A stretch of 64,000 nt of DNA from Devosia sp. 2618. GTDB lineage: Bacteria; Pseudomonadota; Alphaproteobacteria; Rhizobiales; Devosiaceae. Within the stretch, counting starts at the first letter, position 1. The number at the start of each line of letters is the position of its first letter. The notes beneath the pieces were generated by a model, which saw only the letters and a list, made by a program, of their open reading frames with translations, was not told where the DNA came from and searched no databases. The stretch lies in the NCBI RefSeq assembly GCF_040546815.1, contig NZ_JBEPOO010000001.1, forward strand, positions 2,542,001 through 2,606,000, written 5' to 3'. Shown piece by piece: positions 39,145 to 47,501 of this stretch. The position numbers and the translations under genes are program-made.

Positions 39145-39578
39145 CCGAAGGCAAGCGGCTCGAAATCGGGCGCGCAGCGCGACAGCGCGCAGGTGACATA
39201 AGCCGATTTTTGCTTGGCGAGGATGAGAGCACCGGCGGCACTGGCGGCGGCCTCGGCGACAGAGGTGAGGCCAATGGCGGCGACGACCTTTGCCGATGGG
39301 TTGGGGACGGCCAGCCCCAGGTCGGCATCGCCGAAGTAGCAGACCGGCACATCGAAATGGCGGGCGGTTGCGAGCAGGTTTGCGTCGCCGGCTTTGCGCT
39401 GGTGGGTGGCGATGGCGGCAAGGGACGTTTGATCCGCACCGAGGCAGGCAAGGCTCTGTTCGATCAGCGTGATGATTTCGGCAGCGGTGGCGGCGCTGGA
39501 ATAGCCGATGCCGACCACAAGCCTTGGAAACTCAATACTGAATGAACCGGGAATGGACCCGGCCAGAACCATCGACAT
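39081..39578 (-). CDS. cobE: Cobalamin biosynthesis protein CobE (CbiG C-terminal type)
   Basis: The 165-residue protein matches the CobE/CbiG C-terminal domain: VVGIGYSSAATAAEI at the start, then HQRKAGDANLLATA and a conserved SVAEAAASAAG region. CobE is required for the aerobic pathway, but its exact chemistry is not settled; it is often fused or adjacent to cobJ. Here it converges on cobK with a 64-base overlap. An alternative start two codons later is possible. Confidence 0.88.
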   Translation of the reverse strand: MSMVLAGSIPGSFSIEFPRLVVGIGYSSAATAAEIITLIEQSLACLGADQTSLAAIATHQRKAGDANLLATARHFDVPVCYFGDADLGLAVPNPSAKVVAAIGLTSVAEAAASAAGALILAKQKSAYVTCALSRCAPDFEPLAFGQPSTSASTAASMLATSSAGP

Positions 39579-39858
39579 GATCGCCTCTCAACACCAAGAG
39601 GCAGGTTCGCTCAAGACCGTTGCAGCTCCGGAGTTGGTCCCCGATTTGGGTCGACCGCACCGAATTCTGTTTCAGTTCCATCACGGGAACTCTGCGCCCA
39701 ACTGTTCTAGGCGGACAGAAGCGCGTGGTCAATCAACGGCTTGGCCGCAGCCTGCTCCAGATCAGAATGCTTCTGAAAATGATTTGCAAATTCAATGACT
39801 TGCGGGCTGGCGACGTTCGGTTTATGGCCAACCTATCCAAGATTTGAAAGATTCCCCC

Positions 39859-40758
39859 GTGAGCATTACCGCAAACAGAACGCTGGCAATCGCTGCGTGC
39901 AGCCTGCTCGTCGGCGTTATCGTGCTCGGGCTGAAGCTATTGGCCTGGTACATCACCGGTTCGGTGGCGCTCTATTCGGACGCGCTGGAATCGATCGTCA
40001 ATGTGGTGACGGCCATCGTCGCGCTGATCGCGGTGAAGCTGGCGCAAAAGCCGGCCGACGCGGGCATGCCCTATGGCTATTACAAGGCCGAGTATTTTTC
40101 GGCGGTTATCGTCGGCGTGATGATCATCGTGGCGGCGATCCTGATCCTGCGCGAGGCCTATTTTGGTTTCATGTCGCCAGAATTGCCCGAAGCGCCGACG
40201 CAGGGCCTGTTGATCAGCGCGTTTGCGACCGTGATCAACCTGATCTGGGCGCGGGTGCTGGTGCGGCAGGGGCGCAAGCTCCGTTCGCCCGCCATTGAGG
40301 CCGACGGCAAGCATTTGATGACCGACGTGGTGTCGACCATCGGCGTGCTGATCGGGCTGGGACTGGTGATTTTGACCGGATGGGCGGTGATCGATCCGAT
40401 TCTCGCGGCGCTGGTGGCGCTCAACATTTTGTGGTCGGGCTGGGGCGTGATCCGCGAAAGCGTGGGCGGGCTGATGGATGTGGCCGTGCCACCCGAAACC
40501 GGCAAGACCATCCGCGACATCATCGCCGGCAATGCCGATGGCGCGCTCGAAGCCCATGACATCCGCACCCGGCAGGCGGGGAAGATGACGTTCATCGACT
40601 TTCATCTGGTGGTGCCGGGGACGATGACGGTGGATGCGGCACATTCGATCTGCGATTCCCTCGAGGCGAAGCTGCGCGAGGCGGTGGAGGATGTGCAGAT
40701 TACGATCCATGTCGAGCCTGAGGCTAAGGCCAAGCATAGTGGGATTGTGGTGCTGTAG
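39859..40758 (+). CDS. Cation diffusion facilitator family transporter
   Basis: The roughly 299-residue protein has the six-helix CDF fold: the GSVALYSDALESIVN segment in helix 2, HLMTD in helix 5, and a C-terminal cytoplasmic metal-binding domain. CDF proteins export Zn, Mn, Fe, Co or Ni in exchange for protons; the metal here cannot be fixed from sequence. GTG at 39859 is my choice, with a TTG five codons earlier as alternative; no strong ribosome site is seen for either. Its position between cob genes makes cobalt or iron plausible but not shown. Confidence 0.88.
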   Translation: MSITANRTLAIAACSLLVGVIVLGLKLLAWYITGSVALYSDALESIVNVVTAIVALIAVKLAQKPADAGMPYGYYKAEYFSAVIVGVMIIVAAILILREAYFGFMSPELPEAPTQGLLISAFATVINLIWARVLVRQGRKLRSPAIEADGKHLMTDVVSTIGVLIGLGLVILTGWAVIDPILAALVALNILWSGWGVIRESVGGLMDVAVPPETGKTIRDIIAGNADGALEAHDIRTRQAGKMTFIDFHLVVPGTMTVDAAHSICDSLEAKLREAVEDVQITIHVEPEAKAKHSGIVVL

Positions 40759-40788
40759 GGGGCTTCCTTGCAGTGATTGCTAACCAGC

Positions 40789-40925
40789 GTCATTACCCGG
40801 CTTGGCCGGGTAATCCATCTTTTCACTCGCGCCGAGGGATGGATTGCCCGGACAAGCCGGGCAATGACGATTGGACGGCGGTATTGTGCCCGACCTCGTG
40901 GTTCGACAGGCTCACCATGAGGTCT
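40789..40925. repeat. Family G inverted repeat followed by a family F fragment
   Basis: Bases 40789-40868 open with GTCATTACCCGGCTTGGCCG and close with GGACAAGCCGGGCAATGAC, the second copy of the element at 19470. Bases 40886-40925 hold a family F fragment (CCCGACCTCGTGGTTCGACA). Together they fill the gap between two plus-strand genes. Confidence 0.82.
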
Positions 40926-40969
40926 CAAGACGGCTTGCGTGAAATCGGCGATGCAGGCAGATTCGGTTC

Positions 40970-41440
40970 ATGCGCACCTTTCTCATCGTCATCTTCGCCC
41001 TGTTCGCAGCTCCAGCTTTTGCGCAGGAGTGGCAGCATTATAGCAATGCGCGGTTTGGCTATGAGGTCGACATTCCGCCAGGCTTTGACGGCAGCGGCGA
41101 GAGCGAGAATGGCGATGGGCAGAGCTTTTACAATCCGGACGGGGCCAAGGGGCTGCTGGTCTGGGGCGGTAATCTGCTGGGGAGCTTTGAGCAGGAAGTC
41201 ATGGACCGGCAGGGCTATGCGCAGAGCGAAAACGGCGTGGCGATCACCTATCAGGCGACGACGCCACGCTGGGCCAGCTTTTCGGGCACTGGGGGCGGGC
41301 AGATCATCTATCAGCGCATGATCTTGCTGTGCGGCGGGACGAGCTATGCGGCGTTCCGGGCACAATATGCGGTGCGCGATGTGGCGAAAATGGACCCGGT
41401 GATCGCGCGGCTGGTGCAGAGCCTTGAGGGGAATTGCTAG
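40970..41440 (+). CDS. Secreted hypothetical protein
   Basis: The 156-residue product starts with a clear signal peptide (MRTFLIVIFALFAAPAFAQ, cleavage after AFA). The mature part begins WQHYSNARFGYEVDIPPGF, a pattern found in several periplasmic hypothetical proteins where a lipoprotein-like beta domain follows, and has one cysteine pair (LLCGG and the C-terminal GNC). I do not recognise a function. It is flanked by repeats on both sides. Confidence 0.75.
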   Translation: MRTFLIVIFALFAAPAFAQEWQHYSNARFGYEVDIPPGFDGSGESENGDGQSFYNPDGAKGLLVWGGNLLGSFEQEVMDRQGYAQSENGVAITYQATTPRWASFSGTGGGQIIYQRMILLCGGTSYAAFRAQYAVRDVAKMDPVIARLVQSLEGNC

Positions 41441-41463
41441 CTTGTTCAGCAAATACACTGGGC

Positions 41464-41646
41464 TGTCCTCGGACTTGATCCGAGGACCTTTCGTAGTGCG
41501 CGCCGGGCCCTGAGTGGCCCTCGGGTCGAGCCCGAGGGCAGCGGCGGTGGGTTTTTCGAGATAGAAGACAGGCCCCCTCACCCGGCGTTGCACGCCGACC
41601 CTCGGGTCAGGCCCGAGGGCAAGCCCTCTCCCCCGACGGGAAACGT
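41464..41646. repeat. Composite of short palindromic repeats (families H and A)
   Basis: The gap holds TCCTCGGACTTGATCCGAGGA, a 21-base imperfect palindrome that recurs at 49517, then GGCCCTCGGGTCGAGCCCGA and a family A copy from GGCCCCCTCACCCGGCGTTG to about 41646. It lies at the convergent ends of the secreted protein gene and cobO. Confidence 0.75.
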
Positions 41647-41653
41647 AGGGAAA

Positions 41654-42295
41654 CTAAAACTCGATGCCCTTCTGGGCTTTCACGCCGGCGCGGAAGTGGT
41701 GTTTGATTTCGGTCATTTCGGTGACGAGGTCGGCGATTTCGATGAGTTCGTCCTTGGCGTTGCGGCCGGTGACGATGACGTGGGTGTCGACCGGCTTGTT
41801 GCGCAGGAATTCGACGACTTCATCGATGGGTAGGTAGTCGTAGCGCAGGACGATGTTGAGCTCGTCGAGCAGCACCAGCTTGTTGGACGGATCGGAGATC
41901 AGCGCCTTGGCCTGTTCCCAGGCGTTGCGGGCGGCGGCTAGATCGCGCTGGCGGTCGGCGACGTCCCAGGTGAAGCCCTCGCCCATGGCGTTGATGGTGA
42001 CGAGCTCGGGAAATTTCATCAGCACATCGCGCTCGCCGGTTTCCCAGACGCCCTTGACGAACTGCACGACGCCGACCTTGTAGCCGTGGCCCAGCGCACG
42101 GAACACCATGCCGAAGGCGGCGGTGGATTTGCCCTTGCCCTTGCCGGTATGGACGATGAGCAGGCCCTTTTCCTCGGTCTTGGTGGCGAGGATCTTGTTG
42201 CGCGCCTCTTTTTTCTTTTTCATCTTTTCGGCGTGATAGGCGTCGCGTTCGGCCTCGCTCATCAGGTCGGTTTTCTTGACGGGCTTGTCGGTCAT
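41654..42295 (-). CDS. cobO: Cob(I)yrinic acid a,c-diamide adenosyltransferase
   Basis: The 213-residue CobA/CobO/BtuR-type enzyme transfers the adenosyl group of ATP to the cobalt of the corrin. The P-loop TGKGKGKSTAAFG is characteristic, and the N-terminal extension with a Lys-rich helix is normal in alphaproteobacteria. It is the last gene of the riboswitch-led series and overlaps the preceding kinase-like gene by four bases. Confidence 0.95.
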   Translation of the reverse strand: MTDKPVKKTDLMSEAERDAYHAEKMKKKKEARNKILATKTEEKGLLIVHTGKGKGKSTAAFGMVFRALGHGYKVGVVQFVKGVWETGERDVLMKFPELVTINAMGEGFTWDVADRQRDLAAARNAWEQAKALISDPSNKLVLLDELNIVLRYDYLPIDEVVEFLRNKPVDTHVIVTGRNAKDELIEIADLVTEMTEIKHHFRAGVKAQKGIEF

Positions 42296-42858
42296 TGCAG
42301 GCGCTCCGCGTGTTCGATGATCGTGCGTGCCGCCTGATCGGGCGGCAAATGGGTGGTGTCGAGTTGCAACAGGTTTGGGTGGTCGATGGCCAGCAATGGC
42401 CGCGTCTGGCGCACGTGCGCGGCGCCGGTCACGTCGGTCATCTTCAGGCGCTGTTCGCGATCTTCCGAAGGGATGCGTTCGGCATGGGCAGCGTCGGATG
42501 CGGAGAGAATTACCGGCACGAAAACCCCGTTTCGGCGGGCAGCCATATCGGCGATCTGGGCATAGACTTTGTGGTCCAGCGGATCGTCCTCCATCAGCGC
42601 ATTGGTCAGAACGAAGCTGGCGTCAGGGCGGGCGATTTCGGCGATGGCGGTGATGGCTTGATCGCGCACAGTCATGATGAGGTCCCAGGCGCGGTCGGGG
42701 ATCGGCGCGCTGCCGTCTTCGCGGATCAGCGAGAAAATCACGTTATTGACCAGATGGTTGTCGAATAGCCGTGCGCCGCTGGTGGCGCAGAGTTGTTTGG
42801 CAATGGTCAGCTTGCCGACGCCATAATGGCCGATGAGATAGATGATGGTGTTATTCAT
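42292..42858 (-). CDS. P-loop kinase-like protein between cobN and cobO
   Basis: The 188-residue protein begins with a Walker A loop, GHYGVGKLT at residues 10-18, and has the length and alpha/beta pattern of small nucleotide or shikimate-type kinases. The loop ends in GKLT rather than the usual GKST or GKTT. A basic lid-like segment with SEDREQRLKM is visible. It overlaps cobN by four bases upstream and cobO by four bases downstream, so it is translationally coupled to both. I do not recognise a named family, and a role in cobalamin synthesis is inferred only from position. Confidence 0.7.
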   Translation of the reverse strand: MNNTIIYLIGHYGVGKLTIAKQLCATSGARLFDNHLVNNVIFSLIREDGSAPIPDRAWDLIMTVRDQAITAIAEIARPDASFVLTNALMEDDPLDHKVYAQIADMAARRNGVFVPVILSASDAAHAERIPSEDREQRLKMTDVTGAAHVRQTRPLLAIDHPNLLQLDTTHLPPDQAARTIIEHAERLQ

Positions 42859-45800
42859 TGTTCCCCCGTCAGCAGAGCGTAGGTGGAGTTGGACCGTGGG
42901 GTCCAGAGGCCGCGCTGGCGGGCATCGTTGAACTTGGCGATGAGCTCGTCATAGCCATAGGCATTGGCGGATTTGATGAAGTCGCGAATGGCGTCGTTTT
43001 CAACGAAGGCTTCGAAGGCCAGATCGAAATGGTGCGTCTTGACCGCGCCGGTGGTGGCGGCGAAGGCGAACATGAAATCGACCGTAGCGATGATTTCGAA
43101 GGCGCCGCGATAGCCGTGGCGCTGAATGCCGGCGATCCATTTTGGATTGACGACGCGCGAGCGCATGACGTGGGAGATTTCCTCTTCCAGCGTCTTGATC
43201 AGCGGGCGTTCGGGACGGGAATGATCGTTGTGATAGGCGGCGGGCTGTTGACCGGTCAGCGTTTCGGCGGCGGCGGAAAGGCCACCGGCGAACTGGTAGT
43301 AGTTGTCGCTATCGAGCAGGTCGTGCTCGCGATTGTCCTGATTGTGGATGATGGCGTCGATGTCGCTGAGGCGGGCGGCAAAGCGGGCGCGCTCGGGCGT
43401 GCCGGCGGACTTGGCGCCATAGGCGTATTGGCCCCAATCGAGGGCCTGATTGCCGAGGTCGGCCTTGGTGGACCAGGCGCCGGAATCGATAAGCGCATTA
43501 AGGCCGGTGCCATAGGTGCCAGGTTTTGAGCCGAAAATGCGGTGGCCGGCGCCTTGATCGGGCTGGCCGGCGGCGATGAGGCCGAGGGCATCGGTGCGCA
43601 TGGTGGCGGCGATGGGATTGTCTTCGGTCGGTTCATCGAGCGCGCCGATAGCGCGGATGGCGCGGTCGAACAGGGCGATCTGGGCCGGGAAGGCATCGCG
43701 GAAAAAACCGGAAATGCGCAGGGTGACATCGACGCGGGGGCGGCCGAGCTTGGCCAGCGGAATGATTTCGTAGCCGGAGACGCGCAGGGAACCCGGGTCC
43801 CAGACGGGCTTGGCACCGATGAGGGCGAGGGCTTGCGCGATGTCGTCGCCGCCGGTGCGCATATTGGCCGTACCCCAGACGGAGAGCGCGACTGAGCGCA
43901 GGTGGTGGCCGTGATCCTGCAGGTGGCGGAGGACGAGGCTTTCGGCTGACTTTTTGCCCAGTTCCCAGGCCGTGGGCGTTGGGACGGCGCGGGCATCGAC
44001 GGAATAGAAATTGCGGCCGGTGGGAAGGACATCGAGGCGGCCGCGTGAGGGGGCGCCGGATGGGCCTGGCGGCACGAATTTGCCATCGAGGCCGTCGATG
44101 AGGGCGGACAGTTCGGCAGGGCCGGAGGCGGCGAGGCGGGGGCGGATGGTGGTGCGCACGGTGTCGAGGACGGCGGCGGTGGCGTGCCAATCGGGCTCGG
44201 GGGTGCAGGTGCCGTCGACGAGGGTGGCGGCGATGGATTCGAGGTGTTCGACGACGTCGCCGTTGGTCCGAAGCATTGAGGCCGCCAACGTAACAGTCGT
44301 CCTCCCTCCCCCTTGCGGGGAGGGTTGGGGTGGGGGTTTGGAGCCATCCGCGACATTGAGGGCTTTGGAGGAACCGTCGCCCCCACCCTTGATCCCTCCC
44401 CGCAAGGGGGAGGGTGTCGACTGCGCGATTTGTGGTCCCGTCCAAGGCGCGCCGAGCTTTGCCGTCAGTGGATCAAAACCGAGCTTGAGATCATCCGCCA
44501 AGGCGCGGATCAGCGAGTTCTCCCCTGCCCCGTCGCCGCGGGGGACGCGGGCGAGGGCGACGATGAGGTCGCGTTCGAGATCCCCTTGCGGCGATTGGCC
44601 GAAGATGTGGAGGCCGTCGCGGATCTGGGCTTCCTTCAAATCGCAGAGGAAGTTGTCGATCTTGATGAGAGCTTCGGTTTCGTCTTCGGGCAGGCCGATG
44701 TCGCGATCGAGGCGGCTGTCGCGGGTGAAATCGAGAATGCGGCGCTTGAGGTCGGCTAGACGGCGGCGGTCCATGCCGGACGCGGCGTAATACTCATCGA
44801 GCAGCGCTTCGAGGTCCTTGAGGGGACCGTAGGTTTCGGCGCGGGTGAGCGGCGGCACGAGGTGATCGATGATGACGGCGCCAGTGCGGCGCTTGGCCTG
44901 CGTGCCCTCGCCGGGATCGTTGACGATGAACGGATAGAGGTGCGGCAGCTGGCCCCAGAGGGCGTCGGGGTAACAATCGGCATCGAGCGCCGTGGCCTTG
45001 CCGGGGAGCCATTCGAGCGTGCCGTGCTTGCCATTGTGGATCAGGGCGTGGGCGCCGAATTCGTGGCGCAGCCAGAGATAGGCGGCGATATAGGCGTGCG
45101 GCGGCACCAGCGCAGGGTCGTGATAGCTAAGGGTTTCGTCGAGGTGATAGCCGCGGGCGGGCTGGATCAGGATGGCGACGTTGCCGAAGATGAGCGCGGG
45201 GAGATGGAGGGTTTCGTCGCGCACGAATGGGTCAGTGGAGGGATCGCCCCAGCGGGCGGTGACGGCGGTGCGGATGTCTTCGTGCAGATTGGCGAAGAGG
45301 GCGCAGTAGCGGGCGAGCGAGAGTGTGGCGGGGGATGAGCCGCGGGATGGGTTGGCGTTGGTCGGGCCGGACTGGAGGGCGGCGATGAGGTCTGTGGAGG
45401 TTTGGGGAAAGGCCCCCTCACCCGTTGGCTGCGCCGCCGACCTCTCCCCCGAAGGGAGAGGTGAAGAAAGGTCGTAACCGGCCCTGTCCAGGGTCTGGAG
45501 CATGCGGACGGTGGATTCGGGGGCGTCGTAGCCGACGCCGTTGGCGAGGCGGCCGTCGCGGATGGGGTAGTTGGCGAGGACGAGCGCGATTTTGCGCTCG
45601 GCGCGGGGAGTGGCGCGAAGCGTGGCCCAGTTTTTGGCGAGGACGACGGCGCGGGCGATGCCGGAGTGGTCGGGGGTGTAGGCGGTAAGCGGGATCTGGC
45701 AGCGTTCGTGCCAGACGGCATCGGCCTTGTGGCCGACGATCAGGCCACCGAGGCGGCCGTCGACTTCGGGCATGACGAGGTACATCGCCATATCCTTGGA

Positions 45801-46817
45801 GGAGAGGCCCTGCGGATCGGCGGCCCATTGCGCTTCGGAGCGGCCGGACTGGATCAGCTGGATGACTGGTGCGTCCGAGCCGGAGAAGGGGTTGGACTTT
45901 TCGTCGAGCCCATCGATGCCGAGGGCGAAGGCGGTGAGGTTGAAAATGGCGGAGGGCGGGAAGGCGGCCAAGGCGTTTTGCACAAAGCGGACGCAGGGAG
46001 CTTCCTTGAGGGAGGAGACGAGCAAAGGCACGGGCGCGAGGCCCTGGGCTTCGAGCTCGGTGATGAGGGCGGCGATGGTGTCGGTGCCGGCGCCTTCGAG
46101 GGCGGCCCGGTAGAAGAGGATGGGGATGTTTGGTGCCATGCCCTCGTGGTTCGAGGGTCGCTGCGCTCCCGCCTCACCATGAGGGCCACTCGCGTGGATT
46201 GCGCGGAGGCCGGGTTCGTCGGTCATGCCGGTGGCGGGGTGCCAGAGGCCGAAGCGGGCGAAGGGTTTGGGGGAGAGGTCCGCTAAGGCCCCCTCACCCG
46301 GCCTCGATGCGGCCGACCTCTCCCCCGAAGGGAGAGGTGAAGAAAGGAGATTGAACGCCTGCAAGATCGTGTCGGCGTTGTCGGGGCCGCCGGCGATGAA
46401 GAGGCTGTGGAGGCGGGACCAGTCGTCGGGGTGGATGGTCGAGCGCGATTGCAGGATCGGGTCGGGGTTGGCGTCGCCGGGGATGAGGGCGAGCGGGATT
46501 CTGCGGTTGGTGCAGAGGGCGCTGATTTCATCGACGCCATACTGGAAATAGGCCGCGCCGCCGATAAGGCGGAGCACGACCAATCTCGCGTGCCCGACGG
46601 TGTCTTCGAGCCAGAGATCGACGGACATATTGTTGGAGAGGCGCAGCGTATTGGCGAGGCGGAGTTCGGCCTCCCCCGCCCGGTCGGCGGCACCGGCCAG
46701 CATGGCCAGTTCGCTATCGGCGGAGCTGGCAAAAATCAGCGCGCCGGGGCGCTGGGCGAGGTCGATAGCCTCGCCTTCCTGCTGGATGGCACCTGCCTGG
46801 GCGGAGAGAAGATGCAT
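42855..46817 (-). CDS. cobN: Cobaltochelatase subunit CobN with in-frame repeat insertions
   Basis: The 1320-residue protein is the large subunit of the ATP-dependent aerobic cobaltochelatase, which with CobS and CobT (not in the window) inserts cobalt into hydrogenobyrinic acid diamide. Conserved CobN segments such as ALIHNGKHGTLEWLPGKA and VNPKWIAGIQRHGYRGAFE are intact. ATG at 46817 is used; the open frame runs 98 codons further back through the upstream gene. Four short proline/glycine-rich segments, about residues 157-178, 210-229, 449-470 and 801-840, are translated copies of intergenic palindromic repeats that keep the frame. The rest looks functional. Confidence 0.95.
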   Translation of the reverse strand: MHLLSAQAGAIQQEGEAIDLAQRPGALIFASSADSELAMLAGAADRAGEAELRLANTLRLSNNMSVDLWLEDTVGHARLVVLRLIGGAAYFQYGVDEISALCTNRRIPLALIPGDANPDPILQSRSTIHPDDWSRLHSLFIAGGPDNADTILQAFNLLSSPLPSGERSAASRPGEGALADLSPKPFARFGLWHPATGMTDEPGLRAIHASGPHGEAGAQRPSNHEGMAPNIPILFYRAALEGAGTDTIAALITELEAQGLAPVPLLVSSLKEAPCVRFVQNALAAFPPSAIFNLTAFALGIDGLDEKSNPFSGSDAPVIQLIQSGRSEAQWAADPQGLSSKDMAMYLVMPEVDGRLGGLIVGHKADAVWHERCQIPLTAYTPDHSGIARAVVLAKNWATLRATPRAERKIALVLANYPIRDGRLANGVGYDAPESTVRMLQTLDRAGYDLSSPLPSGERSAAQPTGEGAFPQTSTDLIAALQSGPTNANPSRGSSPATLSLARYCALFANLHEDIRTAVTARWGDPSTDPFVRDETLHLPALIFGNVAILIQPARGYHLDETLSYHDPALVPPHAYIAAYLWLRHEFGAHALIHNGKHGTLEWLPGKATALDADCYPDALWGQLPHLYPFIVNDPGEGTQAKRRTGAVIIDHLVPPLTRAETYGPLKDLEALLDEYYAASGMDRRRLADLKRRILDFTRDSRLDRDIGLPEDETEALIKIDNFLCDLKEAQIRDGLHIFGQSPQGDLERDLIVALARVPRGDGAGENSLIRALADDLKLGFDPLTAKLGAPWTGPQIAQSTPSPLRGGIKGGGDGSSKALNVADGSKPPPQPSPQGGGRTTVTLAASMLRTNGDVVEHLESIAATLVDGTCTPEPDWHATAAVLDTVRTTIRPRLAASGPAELSALIDGLDGKFVPPGPSGAPSRGRLDVLPTGRNFYSVDARAVPTPTAWELGKKSAESLVLRHLQDHGHHLRSVALSVWGTANMRTGGDDIAQALALIGAKPVWDPGSLRVSGYEIIPLAKLGRPRVDVTLRISGFFRDAFPAQIALFDRAIRAIGALDEPTEDNPIAATMRTDALGLIAAGQPDQGAGHRIFGSKPGTYGTGLNALIDSGAWSTKADLGNQALDWGQYAYGAKSAGTPERARFAARLSDIDAIIHNQDNREHDLLDSDNYYQFAGGLSAAAETLTGQQPAAYHNDHSRPERPLIKTLEEEISHVMRSRVVNPKWIAGIQRHGYRGAFEIIATVDFMFAFAATTGAVKTHHFDLAFEAFVENDAIRDFIKSANAYGYDELIAKFNDARQRGLWTPRSNSTYALLTGEQ
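44301..44416. repeat. Composite inverted repeat inside cobN (residues about 801-840)
   Basis: Two arms, CCTCCCTCCCCCTTGCGGGG with GAGGGTTGGGGTGGGGG at the left and the near complement CCCCCACCCTTGATCCCTCC with CCGCAAGGGGGAGGG at the right, enclose about 45 bases. This is the same kind of element as the intergenic repeats, but it lies in the cobN frame and encodes a Gly/Pro-rich loop. No stop is introduced. Confidence 0.82.
45409..45471. repeat. Family A repeat inside cobN (residues about 449-470)
   Basis: The 63-base copy opens AAGGCCCCCTCACCCG and closes CGAAGGGAGAGGTGAAGAAA. It has the same length as the copy at 46285 and differs from it only in a central block of about 12 bases. Both are read in the same frame, giving the peptide SSPLPSGERSAA. 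The length is a multiple of three. Confidence 0.88.
46132..46190. repeat. Family F repeat inside cobN (residues about 210-229)
   Basis: The sequence GGTGCCATGCCCTCGTGGTT followed by CGAGGGTCGCTGCGCTCCC and CCTCACCATGAGGGCCACT matches family F elements in intergenic regions (13755, 17022). It is translated as a short loop (SGPHGEAGAQRPSNHEG) between conserved CobN segments. Confidence 0.85.
46285..46347. repeat. Family A repeat inside cobN (residues about 157-178)
   Basis: This 63-base copy shares its first 16 bases and last 35 or so bases with the copy at 45409; only the middle differs. The hairpin arms are GGCCGACCTCTCCC-type sequence and its partner GGGAGAGGT. The frame is the same in both copies. 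Confidence 0.88.
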
Positions 46818-47263
46818 CAGCGGACGCTCCAGCGGACGCCGGTCACCAGCAGAGCCACGGCGCCGGAGAATGAGACAGCAAATGCGAAGCCCCAACCGAA
46901 CTGCCCTCCACTCGTTAGAAGGATGATGCCGGGGATGCTGCTGACTATGTTCATTGTTGCGCCGATTGCGACACATGCCAATGCGCGCAACCCACGCGAG
47001 GGCAAGCGAGGGGACATGGCGTAGAGGCTTATGCCGGACAGCGCGGCAGGCAAGAGACCAAATACCCATCCAATGGCCAGGATGCCGGCGGCAAAATCTG
47101 GATGGTCCCAAAGTACGTCGACTACGCTACCAGGCGCAACCACCCTCATTGTCAGAACCAGCACTATTAGGCTGACCAAGGGCCATAGCAACGCGATGAC
47201 GATCCAGTTCCCAAGAGGGTTGGGCTGTTCCGAAGGATACGGCGTAGTGTCGACTTCAGCCAT
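46817..47263 (-). CDS. Small integral membrane protein in the cobN operon
   Basis: The 148-residue protein has four hydrophobic helices (about residues 18-42, 56-80, 88-110 and 115-140) and no recognised domain. Its stop overlaps the cobN start as TGATG and its own start overlaps the stop of the PhnA-like gene upstream, so all three are translationally coupled. A role linked to metal or corrin transport is possible from context alone. The frame is open 20 codons upstream of the chosen ATG. Confidence 0.72.
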   Translation of the reverse strand: MAEVDTTPYPSEQPNPLGNWIVIALLWPLVSLIVLVLTMRVVAPGSVVDVLWDHPDFAAGILAIGWVFGLLPAALSGISLYAMSPRLPSRGLRALACVAIGATMNIVSSIPGIILLTSGGQFGWGFAFAVSFSGAVALLVTGVRWSVR

Positions 47264-47481
47264 CAGGCTCTCTTGAGGAACTCGGTGCGCAGGACCAGTC
47301 CCTTTACCTTTTCGGCGTTGCATTCGATTTCGGCGGTGTCGCCGGTGAGGCGGATGTTTTTGATCAGCGTGCCGCGCTTGAGGGTGACCGAGGTGCCCTT
47401 GACCTTGAGGTCCTTGATCAGGGTCACGGCATCGCCATCGTTGAGTTGGGTGCCGTTGGAATCCTTGGTGATCTCGGTCAT
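47263..47481 (-). CDS. PhnA-like (YjdM C-terminal) domain protein
   Basis: The 72-residue protein matches the C-terminal domain of PhnA/YjdM proteins: KDSNGTQLNDGDAVTLIKDL, then VKGTSVTLKRGT, KNIRL and a closing LRTEFLKRA. The N-terminal zinc ribbon of full-length PhnA is missing. Despite its old name the family is not shown to act in phosphonate breakdown. Its coupling to the membrane protein and cobN is unusual. Confidence 0.85.
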   Translation of the reverse strand: MTEITKDSNGTQLNDGDAVTLIKDLKVKGTSVTLKRGTLIKNIRLTGDTAEIECNAEKVKGLVLRTEFLKRA

Positions 47482-47501
47482 GGCGAGTGCTCTTTCGTTA
47501 G

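Noticed and set aside
39579-39843. Small coding frames in the gap before the CDF transporter gene
   Set aside because: They lack ribosome sites and overlap cobE on the other strand; the gap is more likely promoter and leader sequence.
46818-47111. 98-codon N-terminal extension of cobN
   Set aside because: It overlaps the membrane protein gene in another frame, has no CobN similarity, and the ATG at 46817 gives the normal TGATG coupling.
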